A stretch of 64,000 bases of DNA from Citrifermentans bemidjiense Bem (GCF_000020725.1 NC_011146.1:124001-188000), one strand, 5' to 3'. Counted from the stretch's first letter, positions 18,215 to 27,250 are shown. Program-made: numbers and translations. The notes: generated by a model from the sequence alone, not told the origin.

Positions 18215-18238
18215 TTGCAGCTCCTTTCCCCAAGGTTT

Positions 18239-18263
18239 CCCCCTCCCCTTGCGGGAGGGGGGG
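18239..18263. repeat. GC-rich hairpin repeat, copy in the oxidase operon
   Basis: CCCCCTCCC (18239-18247) pairs with GGGAGGGGG (18253-18261). Nearly the same sequence (CCCCCTCC-N-CTTGC-GGGAGGGGG) occurs at 42051-42073. It occupies the only sizeable gap (about 110 bases) inside the operon, between ccoO and ccoS. Confidence 0.65.
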
Positions 18264-18328
18264 CTTCGATCTCTCGCCCTTCACGGAGAGAAGACTTGCG
18301 GTGATTTCACAATCGGGCTCCCCCGCAA

Positions 18329-19348
18329 TCACGGCACCGGCGCCGGAGGCGCCACGGGCAGTTCCGGCCGTTCCCTTCCCGGAGGGGGATAGCTGTTCTC
18401 CCACGCCCCCTCGAAGGAGGCGTCGATGCCGCGGGGTTCGGTGTTGGCGTCGGTGTACCCCACGAAGGAGACGCCCAAATAGTTCGCCAGATCCCAGATC
18501 TTCTCGCTCTCCAGGTGCTTCTTGAAGTAGGGCATGGCGGTCCCGGTAATCCCGTTCATGATCTGGTAGTAGAAGATCCCCCCGATGTACCTGTTCTCGA
18601 CCACGTGCCGGCGCAGGGTGGTGAAGTTCAGCGGCGGCGGGCTCAGAAAGGGCATCGCCGGGCCGTTGCCGTCGCCGACCGGCGAGTGGCAGTTGACGCA
18701 GAGCTGCTGGTAGATCCGCTTCCCCCGCTGCAGCGCGGCTTCCGTTGCCGGGTAGGGGTTAGGCATGCGTCGCCAGACCTCGGGGACCTGCGCGTGCAGC
18801 CACTCGATGTTGCGGTCGAACCCGCCGCTGTAGGCCTCCACCGCCTGCTTTTTCCACTCCCTCTGCCGCGCCTGGCGCAGGTCCGCATGCTTTCCCCCCT
18901 GCGATTGGACGTAGGCGGTCAAGGCCGTTATCTCGCCCTCGGTCAGAAAATCCCACGAGGGCATGAGCGAAATGGGACTGGTGAAGCGGGGGTTGGTGAA
19001 ATGGGCGATGTTCCAGTCGTCGCTGTGCTCCCCCCCCTCCTGCGAGAGGTCCGGGCCGGTTCTCTCTGAGCCAAGGATGGCGGGCTCGACGCCGACATAG
19101 TCGCCCGCCTTGGCGATCCGCTCGGCGCCTATGTCCCAGTCGTTCACCCTGATGAAGAGGGAATGGCAGTAGCTGCAGCCGTTTTTGACGTAGAGCCTGT
19201 GGCCGGCCTTTTCCAGCGGGGTGAGCGGGCGCCAGATCTCGGAAGGGGTTTCCTTCATGGTGAGGGAAGGTATCCCGACGATGATGAAGGCGGAGGCCCA
19301 GAAGACCATCAGCGCACCGACGATGAGGACGGCAGGGGTCATCTTCAT
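18329..19348 (-). CDS. CcoO-like diheme cytochrome c subunit of a cbb3-type oxidase
   Basis: The N-terminal TM segment (residues 5-27) is followed by a CcoO-type domain (PLTPLEKAGHRLYVKNGCSY with CxxCH; later LMPSWDFLTEGEITALTAYV) and a second cytochrome c domain (ALQRGKRIYQQLCVNCHSPV, CxxCH; TAMPYFKKHL). Classical CcoO is monoheme and about 200 residues, so this 339-residue protein looks like a CcoO with an extra CcoP-like heme domain fused on. No separate ccoP is present. The ATG overlaps the ccoN stop (ATGA). It should feed electrons to CcoN. Confidence 0.9.
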   Translation of the reverse strand: MKMTPAVLIVGALMVFWASAFIIVGIPSLTMKETPSEIWRPLTPLEKAGHRLYVKNGCSYCHSLFIRVNDWDIGAERIAKAGDYVGVEPAILGSERTGPDLSQEGGEHSDDWNIAHFTNPRFTSPISLMPSWDFLTEGEITALTAYVQSQGGKHADLRQARQREWKKQAVEAYSGGFDRNIEWLHAQVPEVWRRMPNPYPATEAALQRGKRIYQQLCVNCHSPVGDGNGPAMPFLSPPPLNFTTLRRHVVENRYIGGIFYYQIMNGITGTAMPYFKKHLESEKIWDLANYLGVSFVGYTDANTEPRGIDASFEGAWENSYPPPGRERPELPVAPPAPVP

Positions 19349-20736
19349 GCCGCATCCTCCGCGCGCTGAAGCTGCGCCCCCTCTTGCTCCTCGCCGCGGC
19401 GTAAGGACATGAGCAGGTTGTAGAGCCCGACCAGCGAGGCGGTGAAAATGAAGACCCCGAGGGCTGCGCGCGACGCCATGAAGGGGACCAGTTGGGGTAG
19501 CACCCGGAGCACGGTCTCCCCGTTGTGCCAGGCGGTCCCCTGCACCAGCCCCGCCGCGGTCAGCACCAGGAAAAACCCGGTGAGGCCGAAGGTGACCAGG
19601 CCGAACTGCAGCGAGACCAGCTTCTTCGAGTAGAGCTCGCGCCCGGTGATGAGGGGGACGATGTGCCACATCGCCCCGAGAGCTATGTAGCCGCCGAAGC
19701 CGAGCATGGCGATGTGGGCGTGCCCTACGGTCCAGTTGTTGAAGTGGGTCACCCGCTGCAGGAAGGGGAGCGACTGCAAGGGCCCCTGGATGCAGGTGAC
19801 GATGTACCAGACGACACCCCCCATGACGAGCCTGGCCGCCGGGTCTCCCCAGATGCGCCGCCCGAAGTTGCGGGCCGTCATCCAGAGGTTGATGACGACG
19901 ATGGAGACGGGGAGGACCATGGCGATGGAGTCCACAACGGAGACGGTCTTAAGCCAGTTGGGGATGGGGGACTGCAGCACGTGGTGCCCCCCAATGTGCG
20001 AGTAGAGCGCGATCAAGAGCCAGAAGCCCAATAGCGACAGGGTGTGCGAGTTGAGCGGGGTCCTCGCCACCCGGGGAATGACGAAGTAGGCGGCCCCGGT
20101 GGCAAGCGGGGTGATCAGGAGCCCGGGGAGGTTGTGCCCCCAGAACCAGAGGAAGATGGAGTCGATCAGCCCCGGCATGGCCCCGGTCGCCGGGTGCCAC
20201 ATCACGTTCCCCAGAGGGTAGTTGCTGGCGGTCCAGAGGAAGGTGGCCATGAAGTACCAGATCGAGACGTAGATCTGATCTTCCTGGCGGTTGGCGATGG
20301 TGAGCGCGCTGTTGACGATGAGGCAGACCACGGCGATCACCAGCGAGACGTCGGCGAGCCAGACGTACTCGTTGTACTCGCGCCCCTGGGTGATCCCGAA
20401 GGCGAACCCCACGGGGCCGCTCAGGACGGTCAGGTTCCAGAAGAAGAAGGCGGCCCAGGCGAGCGGCTCGGACCAAAGCCGGGTCCGCAACAGGGCCGGG
20501 AGGTAGTACAGGCCGCTCCCCACCAGCATGGGCCCGACGAAGCCGTAGAGCATGGTGTTGACGTGGACCGGCCGCTCGCGCCCGAAGACCAGCGCGCCCA
20601 CGTGCGGCAGGAACTCGGGGGCGACCAGGTGTATGGCGGACATGAAGCCGTAGACGGCGCCGACGACGAACCAGACCGAACCGGCCACCATGAAGGCGAG
20701 AGCTGCGCTTTGCGGTTTGGATGCGAATTTGAACAT
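19345..20736 (-). CDS. ccoN: cbb3-type cytochrome c oxidase subunit I
   Basis: The 463-residue, about 12-TM protein is a heme-copper oxidase catalytic subunit. PVHVNTMLYGFVGPMLVGSG holds an early heme-binding His, YSHIGGHHVLQSPIPNWLK holds the copper-site histidines, and HFNNWTVGHAHIAMLGFGGY holds the C-terminal histidines. It reduces oxygen to water at the binuclear centre with high affinity (family property). AGAGGAGCC precedes the start. It follows actA directly and overlaps the ccoO-like gene, so oxidase and alternative complex III are made together. Confidence 0.95.
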   Translation of the reverse strand: MFKFASKPQSAALAFMVAGSVWFVVGAVYGFMSAIHLVAPEFLPHVGALVFGRERPVHVNTMLYGFVGPMLVGSGLYYLPALLRTRLWSEPLAWAAFFFWNLTVLSGPVGFAFGITQGREYNEYVWLADVSLVIAVVCLIVNSALTIANRQEDQIYVSIWYFMATFLWTASNYPLGNVMWHPATGAMPGLIDSIFLWFWGHNLPGLLITPLATGAAYFVIPRVARTPLNSHTLSLLGFWLLIALYSHIGGHHVLQSPIPNWLKTVSVVDSIAMVLPVSIVVINLWMTARNFGRRIWGDPAARLVMGGVVWYIVTCIQGPLQSLPFLQRVTHFNNWTVGHAHIAMLGFGGYIALGAMWHIVPLITGRELYSKKLVSLQFGLVTFGLTGFFLVLTAAGLVQGTAWHNGETVLRVLPQLVPFMASRAALGVFIFTASLVGLYNLLMSLRRGEEQEGAQLQRAEDAA

Positions 20737-20769
20737 GCTTTGCCTGGCTCCTCTCTTCCCGAGATGGGA

Positions 20770-21321
20770 CTACCTGTGGCAAGTGAAGCAGTCGTGCGTC
20801 GCGCGGTTGTAGCGGTGGCACTGGATGCAGAAACCCATCTGGAATTTGCGCGCTTTCGAGACCCGGTCCATCCGGGAGACGTCCCCGTGGCAGTGGCCGC
20901 AGTCGATGCCGCGCTGGATGTGCATGGAGTGGTCGAAGTAGACGAACTCGGGGAGCCAGTTCACCCGCGCCCAGATCACCGGCTGGTTCGACGCCGCCAG
21001 AGCCCGCAGCTTGGCGATGTAGGGGTAGGTCCTGATGATGCGCGAGTGGCAGAGGAGGCAGGTCTGAAGCGGCGGTATCCCCGCGCGCGACGAGCGGTGA
21101 GCCTCGCTGTGGCACATGAAGCAGCTGATCTTTTTCACCCCGGCGTGCACCCGGTGGCTGAAGGGGATCGGCTGGCGCGGCCCCAGCCCGACCGGGTAGA
21201 GCTGGTCCAGGTAGACGAGGGTCGCGAGGAAGGAGAGGAGCACCACGCAAGCCGCGGCCACCGCCGCCCAAAGGGGCGTCTTCCATTTCTTCATGTTCTT
21301 GTCTTCGGAGGCCGGGCTCAT
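20770..21321 (-). CDS. actA: pentaheme cytochrome c subunit of alternative complex III (ActA)
   Basis: The 183-residue protein has an N-terminal membrane anchor (residues 15-37) and five CxxCH motifs (CFMCH, CLLCH, CGHCH, CIQCH, CFTCH), with extra histidines such as FDHSMH as axial ligands. This is the heme layout of ActA, which receives electrons from the FeS clusters of ActB on the periplasmic side. In known act operons actA is usually first; here it comes after actF and before ccoN. Its ATG overlaps the actF stop. Confidence 0.9.
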   Translation of the reverse strand: MSPASEDKNMKKWKTPLWAAVAAACVVLLSFLATLVYLDQLYPVGLGPRQPIPFSHRVHAGVKKISCFMCHSEAHRSSRAGIPPLQTCLLCHSRIIRTYPYIAKLRALAASNQPVIWARVNWLPEFVYFDHSMHIQRGIDCGHCHGDVSRMDRVSKARKFQMGFCIQCHRYNRATHDCFTCHR

Positions 21322-22394
21322 GGCTTATCCCCGTCCGCCGCATCCGGCGGCAGGTGGCGAGGGCTGATCAGCATCCCCAGCCCGAGGAGCCCGGTGCACC
21401 CGAGGGCGAGCGAGAGCTCGCTCAGGCCGAGCCTTGCCAGCGGATCGAAGGTCGGCGCCACCAGCCACCAGCGCTCCAGCCACATCCCGGCCACGACCAG
21501 GAGGGCTACCGCGCCCAGCGTCCAGCGGTTTTCCTTGAAGCGGGCGGGAAGGAGCAGCACCAGCGGCCCGAAATAGACGGTGCAAAGGAGCGCGACGCTC
21601 ACCGGGGACCAGTTTTCGTTGTGCATGCGCGGCACCAGGAACCGGATCTCCGGGGGGAGGTTCTCGTACCAGAAGGGGAGCAGATGCGCATACATGAGGT
21701 AGGTGGTCATCAGGCTGAAGGCGAGCACCAGGTTTCCCAGGTCGTGCAGCTGCTTGGGCTTCGCCCCCCCCTTCAGGCAGGCGATGAGGGCCCAGGCGCT
21801 GATGCCGATGTAGAGCCCGGACATGAAGAAGTAGCCGCCGGCCAGGTTGCTGCGAAAGTGTGGGTCGAGCGCCATCACCAGGTCGAAGCCTAAGAGGGAG
21901 AAGACCAGGGAGTAGACCACCAGCAGGATGCTTCCCGAGCGCCTACCGCTTCCCCGGCGCCGCCTGGCCAGATGAAAGGCGGCCCAGCCCCAGAACAACA
22001 GGAGCGCCGCCAGGTCCCGCCCGAAGAGGAAGCTGTTGTTCAGCCACATCCCCTGGTGGAAGTTCACCCGGTACCAGGGCGCCCAGGCGCCGCTCCCCCC
22101 CCAGAGGAGGGCGAGGGCGAGGAGGGAGGGGAGGGCGAAGGCTATGGCGGCGCTGGCGTAGCGCTCCACTCCCTGCTGCCATTTTCCGTTGCAGGTCCTT
22201 ACCAGCGCCGGCCAGACCACGAGCCCGGCGGAAAGCGAGCTGAAGAAGAGGAAGTTGACCAGGAGCGAGCGCCAGGCCCGCGCGGGGTCCTCCCCCCTAA
22301 GCAGGACCGCCCAGAGCGCGATCCCGGCGACGGCGGCCACCCCCCAGGCGACGCCCCAGCTCTTCGAGCTATGTCCGCGGTCACTTGTGGACAT
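21318..22394 (-). CDS. actF: alternative complex III membrane subunit ActF
   Basis: A 358-residue protein with about ten TM helices. Features include NFLFFSSLSAGLVVWPAL, WYRVNFHQGMWLNNSFLFGR, SLLGFDLVMALDPHFRSN, GGYFFMSGLYIGISAWALIA and YLMYAHLLPFWYENLPPE, matching the ActF membrane subunit of quinol:cytochrome c oxidoreductases. It is a structural membrane partner of ActC. Its start overlaps the end of the ActCD fusion gene by 14 bases and its stop overlaps actA. Confidence 0.9.
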   Translation of the reverse strand: MSTSDRGHSSKSWGVAWGVAAVAGIALWAVLLRGEDPARAWRSLLVNFLFFSSLSAGLVVWPALVRTCNGKWQQGVERYASAAIAFALPSLLALALLWGGSGAWAPWYRVNFHQGMWLNNSFLFGRDLAALLLFWGWAAFHLARRRRGSGRRSGSILLVVYSLVFSLLGFDLVMALDPHFRSNLAGGYFFMSGLYIGISAWALIACLKGGAKPKQLHDLGNLVLAFSLMTTYLMYAHLLPFWYENLPPEIRFLVPRMHNENWSPVSVALLCTVYFGPLVLLLPARFKENRWTLGAVALLVVAGMWLERWWLVAPTFDPLARLGLSELSLALGCTGLLGLGMLISPRHLPPDAADGDKP

Positions 22395-24255
22395 GGATTT
22401 CCTCCGGGAGGGACGGGGCCAGCAGCTCTTTCAGCCGGTCCACCTCGCCCGCCTTGCAGCTCACCAGAAGGCCGAAGCGGTCGCGGCTGAAGCGGGGGTC
22501 GTAATAGGGGGCGGTCTCGAACCGGAACAGGCGGGAAAAAAGGGCGAGCCCCAGGAGATTGGCGAGGCATCCCAGGAGGATGGTCCCTTCGAAGGCGACC
22601 ACGCAGAAGGGGACCCAGGAGAGGGGCGGCTTACCACCCACTATGAGCCGGTTCACCAGCGCGGTACCGCCGGCGAGCCAGAAGCCGCCGACAAGGCCGC
22701 TCACGGCGCCCCCCAGGGTGAAGAGGCGGACCGGGCTATGGCGCTTTTTGAGCACGTGGTCGAGCGCTTCGATCTTCACCGGCGAGAAGCTCTCCATCAC
22801 CTGGAACCCTCCGTCGCAGGAAAGCTTCGCCGCCTCCACCAGGCGCCCGGCATTGGAGAAGAGCGCCAAGACGCTCGGCCTTTGGGTGGCGATCCTCTCC
22901 CGCACCCGGCTGTCGCAGCTCCCCACCGGCTTGATCTCCTCGTCGGCCACCTTCTCCTTCAGCTCGCTCAGAGGGACCGTGGGGAGCGTCTTGGTGAAGC
23001 CCAGGAAGAAGAGTAAGAAGAAGCCGAAGGAGCTGGCGGTGATCATGAGTTCGACCCAACTGGGCGCATAGCCGCCGAAGTTGTGCGGCAGGAAGTCGTG
23101 CGCCTGCGAGGTGTAGATGATCATCAGCCTCTCGAACCACATCCCCAGGTTGATGAGGAGCGAGATGACGAAGAGGGGGACGAGGCTTGTGCGCATCTTC
23201 TTGAAGAGGAAGAGCCAGGGGACGAAGACGTTGCAGACGACGCAGAGCCAGTACATCCATGCCGGGGGGCCGAAGGCGCGCCAGAGGTGGTTCTGCCACT
23301 CGATGGGGTCCTCGCCGTACCAGGCGATGAAGGCCTCGACGGCGTAGGCGTAGCCGACGATGGTCGCGGTGAGGATGATGGTCTTCGCCAGCATCTCGAA
23401 GTGGCGCATTTCGATCAGGCGCTCCAGGCGCAGGTATCTGCGCATCGGGATCAGCAGGGTGATCACCATGGCGAGCCCCGAGTGGATGGCGCCAGCGACG
23501 AAGTAGGGGGGGAAGATGGCGCTGTGCCACCCGGGGAGGAGGCCCATGGCGAAGTCCCAGGAAACGACCGAGTGCACCGAGACCACGAGCGGCGTGGCAA
23601 AGGCGGCGAAGAAGAGGTAGGAGCGCCCGTAATGGTGCCACTGGCTCCCGGTGCCGGACCAGCCCAGCGACAGCGCGCGGTAGAGCCGGGTGCGCCAGTG
23701 CCTGGGGCCCAGCTGTTCCTGGTGCAGGTCGCGCGCCGCGGCAAGGTCGGGGATCATGCCGACGAACCAGAATATGGAGCTCACCGTGAGGTAGGTGGTG
23801 ACGGCAAGGACGTCCCAGACCAGGGGGCTCACGAAGTTGGGCCAGATCTGGCGCTGCGAGGGGTAGGGGACGATGTAGTAGGCGGCCCAAAGCCTCCCCA
23901 GGTGGATGAGCGGGAAGAGCCCCGCGGTCAGGACCGCGAAGATGGTCATCGCCTCGGCGGAGCGCGAGACGGCGTCGCGCCAGTCGGCGCGCATCAGGTA
24001 GAGGATGGCGGAGATCAGGGTCCCGGAGTGGGCGATCCCGACCCAGAAGACGAAGTTGGTGATGTAGACGGCCCAGCCGACGGGGCGGTTCAGCCCGGTC
24101 ACCCCCATCCCCGCCTGGGTCTGGTACATGAAGGTGAGCGCCGCGAGCCCGACCACCCCCGCGAGCGCGGCGGCGGTGAGGAAATAGGGGAGCGTCGGCT
24201 TCTTCAGCGCGCGCAGGACGTCGTCGTTTATCTCGCCGTAGCCTAAGTCAGCCAA
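22381..24255 (-). CDS. ActC-ActD fusion: NrfD/PsrC-type quinol-binding subunit joined to a DUF3341 subunit
   Basis: Residues 1 to about 435 are an NrfD/PsrC-like protein with about ten TM helices (PVGWAVYITNFVFWVGIAHS, PYPSQRQIWPNFVSPLVWDV, WYGEDPIEWQNHLWRAFGPP), the quinol-oxidising subunit ActC. Residues about 450-624 form an ActD/DUF3341 unit with a soluble start (LVEAAKLSCDGGFQVMESFS), two TM segments and the closing APYYDPRFSRDRFGLLVSCK. The two are separate genes in Rhodothermus and Chloroflexus; here they are one frame with no stop. The start overlaps actB by 8 bases. Confidence 0.92.
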   Translation of the reverse strand: MADLGYGEINDDVLRALKKPTLPYFLTAAALAGVVGLAALTFMYQTQAGMGVTGLNRPVGWAVYITNFVFWVGIAHSGTLISAILYLMRADWRDAVSRSAEAMTIFAVLTAGLFPLIHLGRLWAAYYIVPYPSQRQIWPNFVSPLVWDVLAVTTYLTVSSIFWFVGMIPDLAAARDLHQEQLGPRHWRTRLYRALSLGWSGTGSQWHHYGRSYLFFAAFATPLVVSVHSVVSWDFAMGLLPGWHSAIFPPYFVAGAIHSGLAMVITLLIPMRRYLRLERLIEMRHFEMLAKTIILTATIVGYAYAVEAFIAWYGEDPIEWQNHLWRAFGPPAWMYWLCVVCNVFVPWLFLFKKMRTSLVPLFVISLLINLGMWFERLMIIYTSQAHDFLPHNFGGYAPSWVELMITASSFGFFLLFFLGFTKTLPTVPLSELKEKVADEEIKPVGSCDSRVRERIATQRPSVLALFSNAGRLVEAAKLSCDGGFQVMESFSPVKIEALDHVLKKRHSPVRLFTLGGAVSGLVGGFWLAGGTALVNRLIVGGKPPLSWVPFCVVAFEGTILLGCLANLLGLALFSRLFRFETAPYYDPRFSRDRFGLLVSCKAGEVDRLKELLAPSLPEEIHVHK

Positions 24256-27148
24256 GCTCCACCTCCACCCTGCGCAGGAAGGTCACTGCAGGTTTGGTGT
24301 GCAGCTCGTGCAGCAGCTGGTAGCGCCGCGGCTCGGTCGCGGCGAGCCTGGAGACGCGCGAGTTGGGGTCCAGCAGGTCGCCGAAGGTGAAGACGCCGGT
24401 AGGGCAGGTCTGGGCGCAGGCGGGGACGACCTCCCCATCCTGAAGCTGCCGCCTCTCCCGCGAGGCGCGGTACTCCGCCTGGCGGATGCGCTGCACGCAG
24501 AAGGTGCATTTCTCCATGACGCCGCGCGTCCTGACCGTGACCTCGGGGTTCAGCTGCAGGTCGAGAGGCTTGCGCCATTCCACGTTGAGCCAGTTGAAGC
24601 GGCGCACCTTATAGGGGCAGTTGTTGGAACAGTAGCGGGTGCCGATGCAGCGGTTGTAGATCTGGGCGTTCAGCCCTTCTTCGTTGTGGACCGCGGCGAA
24701 GACCGGGCAGACCGGCTCGCAGGGGGCGGCGTCGCAGTGCTGGCAGTGCAGTGGGAGCCAGGCGTAACGAAGCCGGTCCCCGGGCATCCGGTAGGGGGGG
24801 ACCCTGAGCCAGGCCATCTCGCGCCCACCCCTGACCAGCTCCTTGCCGATCACCGGGATGTTGTTCTCGGCGTAGCAGGCGACGGCGCAGGCCCCGCAGC
24901 CGATGCAGCGCTGCAGGTCGATAGCCATCCCCCAACGGTGCTTCTTGTGCTCGTGCGCCGGGTACATGTCTTCCTCCGGGCGGTGCCCCTTGGAGAGGGG
25001 AAGGTCGAGGCGGTCCCCCTCCCCCGGCTTCATGACTCGCAGCTCCGACACCGGCACCGCCTGCAGCAGCTCGCGATGCAGCTGGTTGCGGGTCGGGGCG
25101 GTGGCGGTCATGCGGTCGCCGGCGCCGCCGGGGACCTTGGCGATGCGGCAGGGGGCGAAGGTCGAGCCACTGTTCACCCCCCCAAGGAGCAAGAAGGCGT
25201 TGGCCCCGATTCCCTTGGCGTTTTTTCCCAGCGCCGTGTGCCCCTGTCCCAGCCCTACGGCCACCGTCTGCAGGCCGACCTCCTCGGTGATCCGGGCGGG
25301 GGCGCGCAGGGAGCCGGTGGCAGTGGAGATCTGGACCATCTCCCCCTCCTCTATGCCGAGTGCTTCGGCCTGGCGGGGGTTCATGTCCACCCAGTTCCCC
25401 CAGACCACAAAGGAGACCGGGTCGGGCGCTTCCTGGAGCCAGCCGCGGTTGGCGAGGCGGCCGTCGTAGAGCATGATGGAAGGCCAGGCCCAGAGCTCGG
25501 CCTGGTCGGGCTTGGGAAGTGGCGTCACCCCCGCCGCCGCGAAGCGGAGCCCGCCCTTTGCCTGCAGCGCGGGTTGCGCAGCCGGGGACTTCGGGCGGGT
25601 ACTCCAGTCCCCCCCCGTTCTGAGGGCCCCGGCCCAGGCTGCTTCCCCCCCCGGAGCGCTCCACCCGGCTTTGAGCCAGGAGGCGAAGTCGGCGGGGGGC
25701 TCGGCGCTCCCCTTGCGGGAAAGGGGGCGCCGAGCCAGACCGGCCATCTTGAGGAAGAGATCCCCCGCGCTGCGGGTGTCGTGGATGCGTCCCATTCCGG
25801 GTTGCATCAGGCCGCGGACCCCCGGTTCGGGTTCATATTCCCCCCACGACTCCAGCGGGGAATCGATGGGGAGGACCCAGTCGGCCATTTGCGCCGTCTC
25901 GTCCGGCATGGTTCCCAGGTAGACCACGGTCCCGGCGCGGCGCAGTTGCGCGGCCGCTCCGTTTCGGCTGTAGGCGGGATTGGTGTCGTGCACGAACAGG
26001 ACGTCGTTGGCTCCGAGCGATCCGAGCAGGGCGGCAAGTTCCGCTTCGCGCGCGGTGCGGCTCAAGGCGTGCGGGCGGGAAAAATCCACGGTCTTCCCGA
26101 CGGCTCCGACGGCGTAGTTTAAAAGCGCTACGCAAAGCGCCGTGTCGGACGCCACAGCTCCCTTGGCAGCCGAGGGGCCGGCGAGCGCCAGCGGGGCACG
26201 GGCGTTGGCGAACGCCTGCGCCACCTGCAAGAGCGTCGCCTCGGGTATGGCGGGAACCTGACCCGCTCCCTTCAGCATGCCGTCGAGCGCCCCCCTGAAC
26301 GGGGTGAGGTCGTTTTTCTGCCAGCCGCGCTCGATGACGAGCTTCAATAGCGTCGCGGCCACCAGCCGTTCCTGCCCGGGAGGGACCTGGATGAAGCTGT
26401 CGGCGTTGGAGGCGGTCATGGAAAGCCTGGGCCCGACGTAGACCATGCGGTTCTGCGCCTCGTCCTGCCGGAAGCCGTGCATGTCGGCGAACTGGCGCGC
26501 GTAGGAAACCGGCGACACCCAGGTTTCCAGGAAGTCGGCGGCGAAGCTCAGGATGTAGTCGCTATTTTCCAGGTCGTGGTGCGGCACCACCGGCAGGCCG
26601 AAGAGCTCTTGGTGCGCGGCCCGCATCGGTTCGTAGTTGAACGCTTCGTGGAAGAGGAGTTTTCCGCGGAAAGCGGAGGCGAAGCCGGTCATCACCTCGG
26701 CCAGCGCGCCAGTCTGGAGGCTGGAAAGGATGACGGCGCGCCCGCCGGAGATAAGGCGCGTGGAGATGGCGGAGAGGGCGTCCTGCCAGTTGCTCGGCCT
26801 GGAGGCGCCGCCGCTGCGGTAAAGGACTTGCCGGAGGCGGTCCGGGTCGTAGAGCCCTTGCGGCGCCGACTGCCCCCGCGGGCAGAGGGCGCCCCGGTTC
26901 ACCGGATGCGCCGGATTCCCCTCCGCCTTGGTCACCCTCCCGTCGCGGTGGGAGAGGTGCATGCCGCACCCCGCCGGGCATTCGCGGCAGGTTGTGGCGA
27001 AGACGGTCCAGGAACCCGGACGGATGTTCTCCGGGGGAATCACCTTGGGGATCAGCTTGTTGACCAGCTTTCGCGGCGGCTCGGTGACCAGCGCGATGCT
27101 GCTCCCTCCGGTCACCCACAAAAAGGTCCGTCTAGACATATCTGACAT
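24248..27148 (-). CDS. actB: alternative complex III FeS/molybdopterin-like subunit ActB
   Basis: The protein (about 966 aa) starts with a twin-arginine signal (SRRTFLWV). An N-terminal molybdopterin oxidoreductase-like domain follows, with CRECPAGCGMHL and CPRGQS, then a C-terminal ferredoxin-like domain with CIGCGACAVACYAENN, CQHCDAAPCEPVCPV, CIGTRYCSNNCPYK and CTFCVQR...CAQTCPTG. This is the ActB fusion that carries several FeS clusters but in characterised complexes no molybdenum. It relays electrons from the quinol site to ActA. I prefer the ATG at 27148 because it places the RR motif at residues 6-7; an in-frame start 30 bases upstream is possible. First gene of the operon. Confidence 0.93.
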   Translation of the reverse strand: MSDMSRRTFLWVTGGSSIALVTEPPRKLVNKLIPKVIPPENIRPGSWTVFATTCRECPAGCGMHLSHRDGRVTKAEGNPAHPVNRGALCPRGQSAPQGLYDPDRLRQVLYRSGGASRPSNWQDALSAISTRLISGGRAVILSSLQTGALAEVMTGFASAFRGKLLFHEAFNYEPMRAAHQELFGLPVVPHHDLENSDYILSFAADFLETWVSPVSYARQFADMHGFRQDEAQNRMVYVGPRLSMTASNADSFIQVPPGQERLVAATLLKLVIERGWQKNDLTPFRGALDGMLKGAGQVPAIPEATLLQVAQAFANARAPLALAGPSAAKGAVASDTALCVALLNYAVGAVGKTVDFSRPHALSRTAREAELAALLGSLGANDVLFVHDTNPAYSRNGAAAQLRRAGTVVYLGTMPDETAQMADWVLPIDSPLESWGEYEPEPGVRGLMQPGMGRIHDTRSAGDLFLKMAGLARRPLSRKGSAEPPADFASWLKAGWSAPGGEAAWAGALRTGGDWSTRPKSPAAQPALQAKGGLRFAAAGVTPLPKPDQAELWAWPSIMLYDGRLANRGWLQEAPDPVSFVVWGNWVDMNPRQAEALGIEEGEMVQISTATGSLRAPARITEEVGLQTVAVGLGQGHTALGKNAKGIGANAFLLLGGVNSGSTFAPCRIAKVPGGAGDRMTATAPTRNQLHRELLQAVPVSELRVMKPGEGDRLDLPLSKGHRPEEDMYPAHEHKKHRWGMAIDLQRCIGCGACAVACYAENNIPVIGKELVRGGREMAWLRVPPYRMPGDRLRYAWLPLHCQHCDAAPCEPVCPVFAAVHNEEGLNAQIYNRCIGTRYCSNNCPYKVRRFNWLNVEWRKPLDLQLNPEVTVRTRGVMEKCTFCVQRIRQAEYRASRERRQLQDGEVVPACAQTCPTGVFTFGDLLDPNSRVSRLAATEPRRYQLLHELHTKPAVTFLRRVEVELG

Positions 27149-27214
27149 GGTGCAACCCCGTGATCCAAACAAATCCATAGCAGCAGCTTCAATAAAAGAG
27201 ATATTAAGTAAAAG

Positions 27215-27236
27215 CTAATTTGATTTATCAGATTAG
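27215..27236. promoter_or_regulatory. near-perfect palindromic operator upstream of actB
   Basis: The 10-base arms CTAATTTGAT and ATCAGATTAG, separated by TT, form an inverted repeat with one mismatch. It overlaps the predicted -10 box of the actB promoter, so a dimeric repressor binding here would block transcription. The TGAT-N2-ATCA spacing differs from the FNR box (TTGAT-N4-ATCAA). Confidence 0.65.
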
Positions 27237-27250
27237 AGATCGTTAGTCAA
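27222..27250 (-). promoter_or_regulatory. predicted sigma-70-type promoter of the act-cco operon
   Basis: On the minus strand TTGACT (27250-27245) is separated by 17 bases from TAAATC (27227-27222), about 75 bases before the chosen actB start. The -35 box is strong and the -10 box weak, consistent with a regulated promoter. Confidence 0.45.

Noticed and set aside
27215-27236. An FNR box upstream of actB
   Set aside because: The half-sites are separated by 2 bases, not 4, so it is reported only as an unassigned palindrome.
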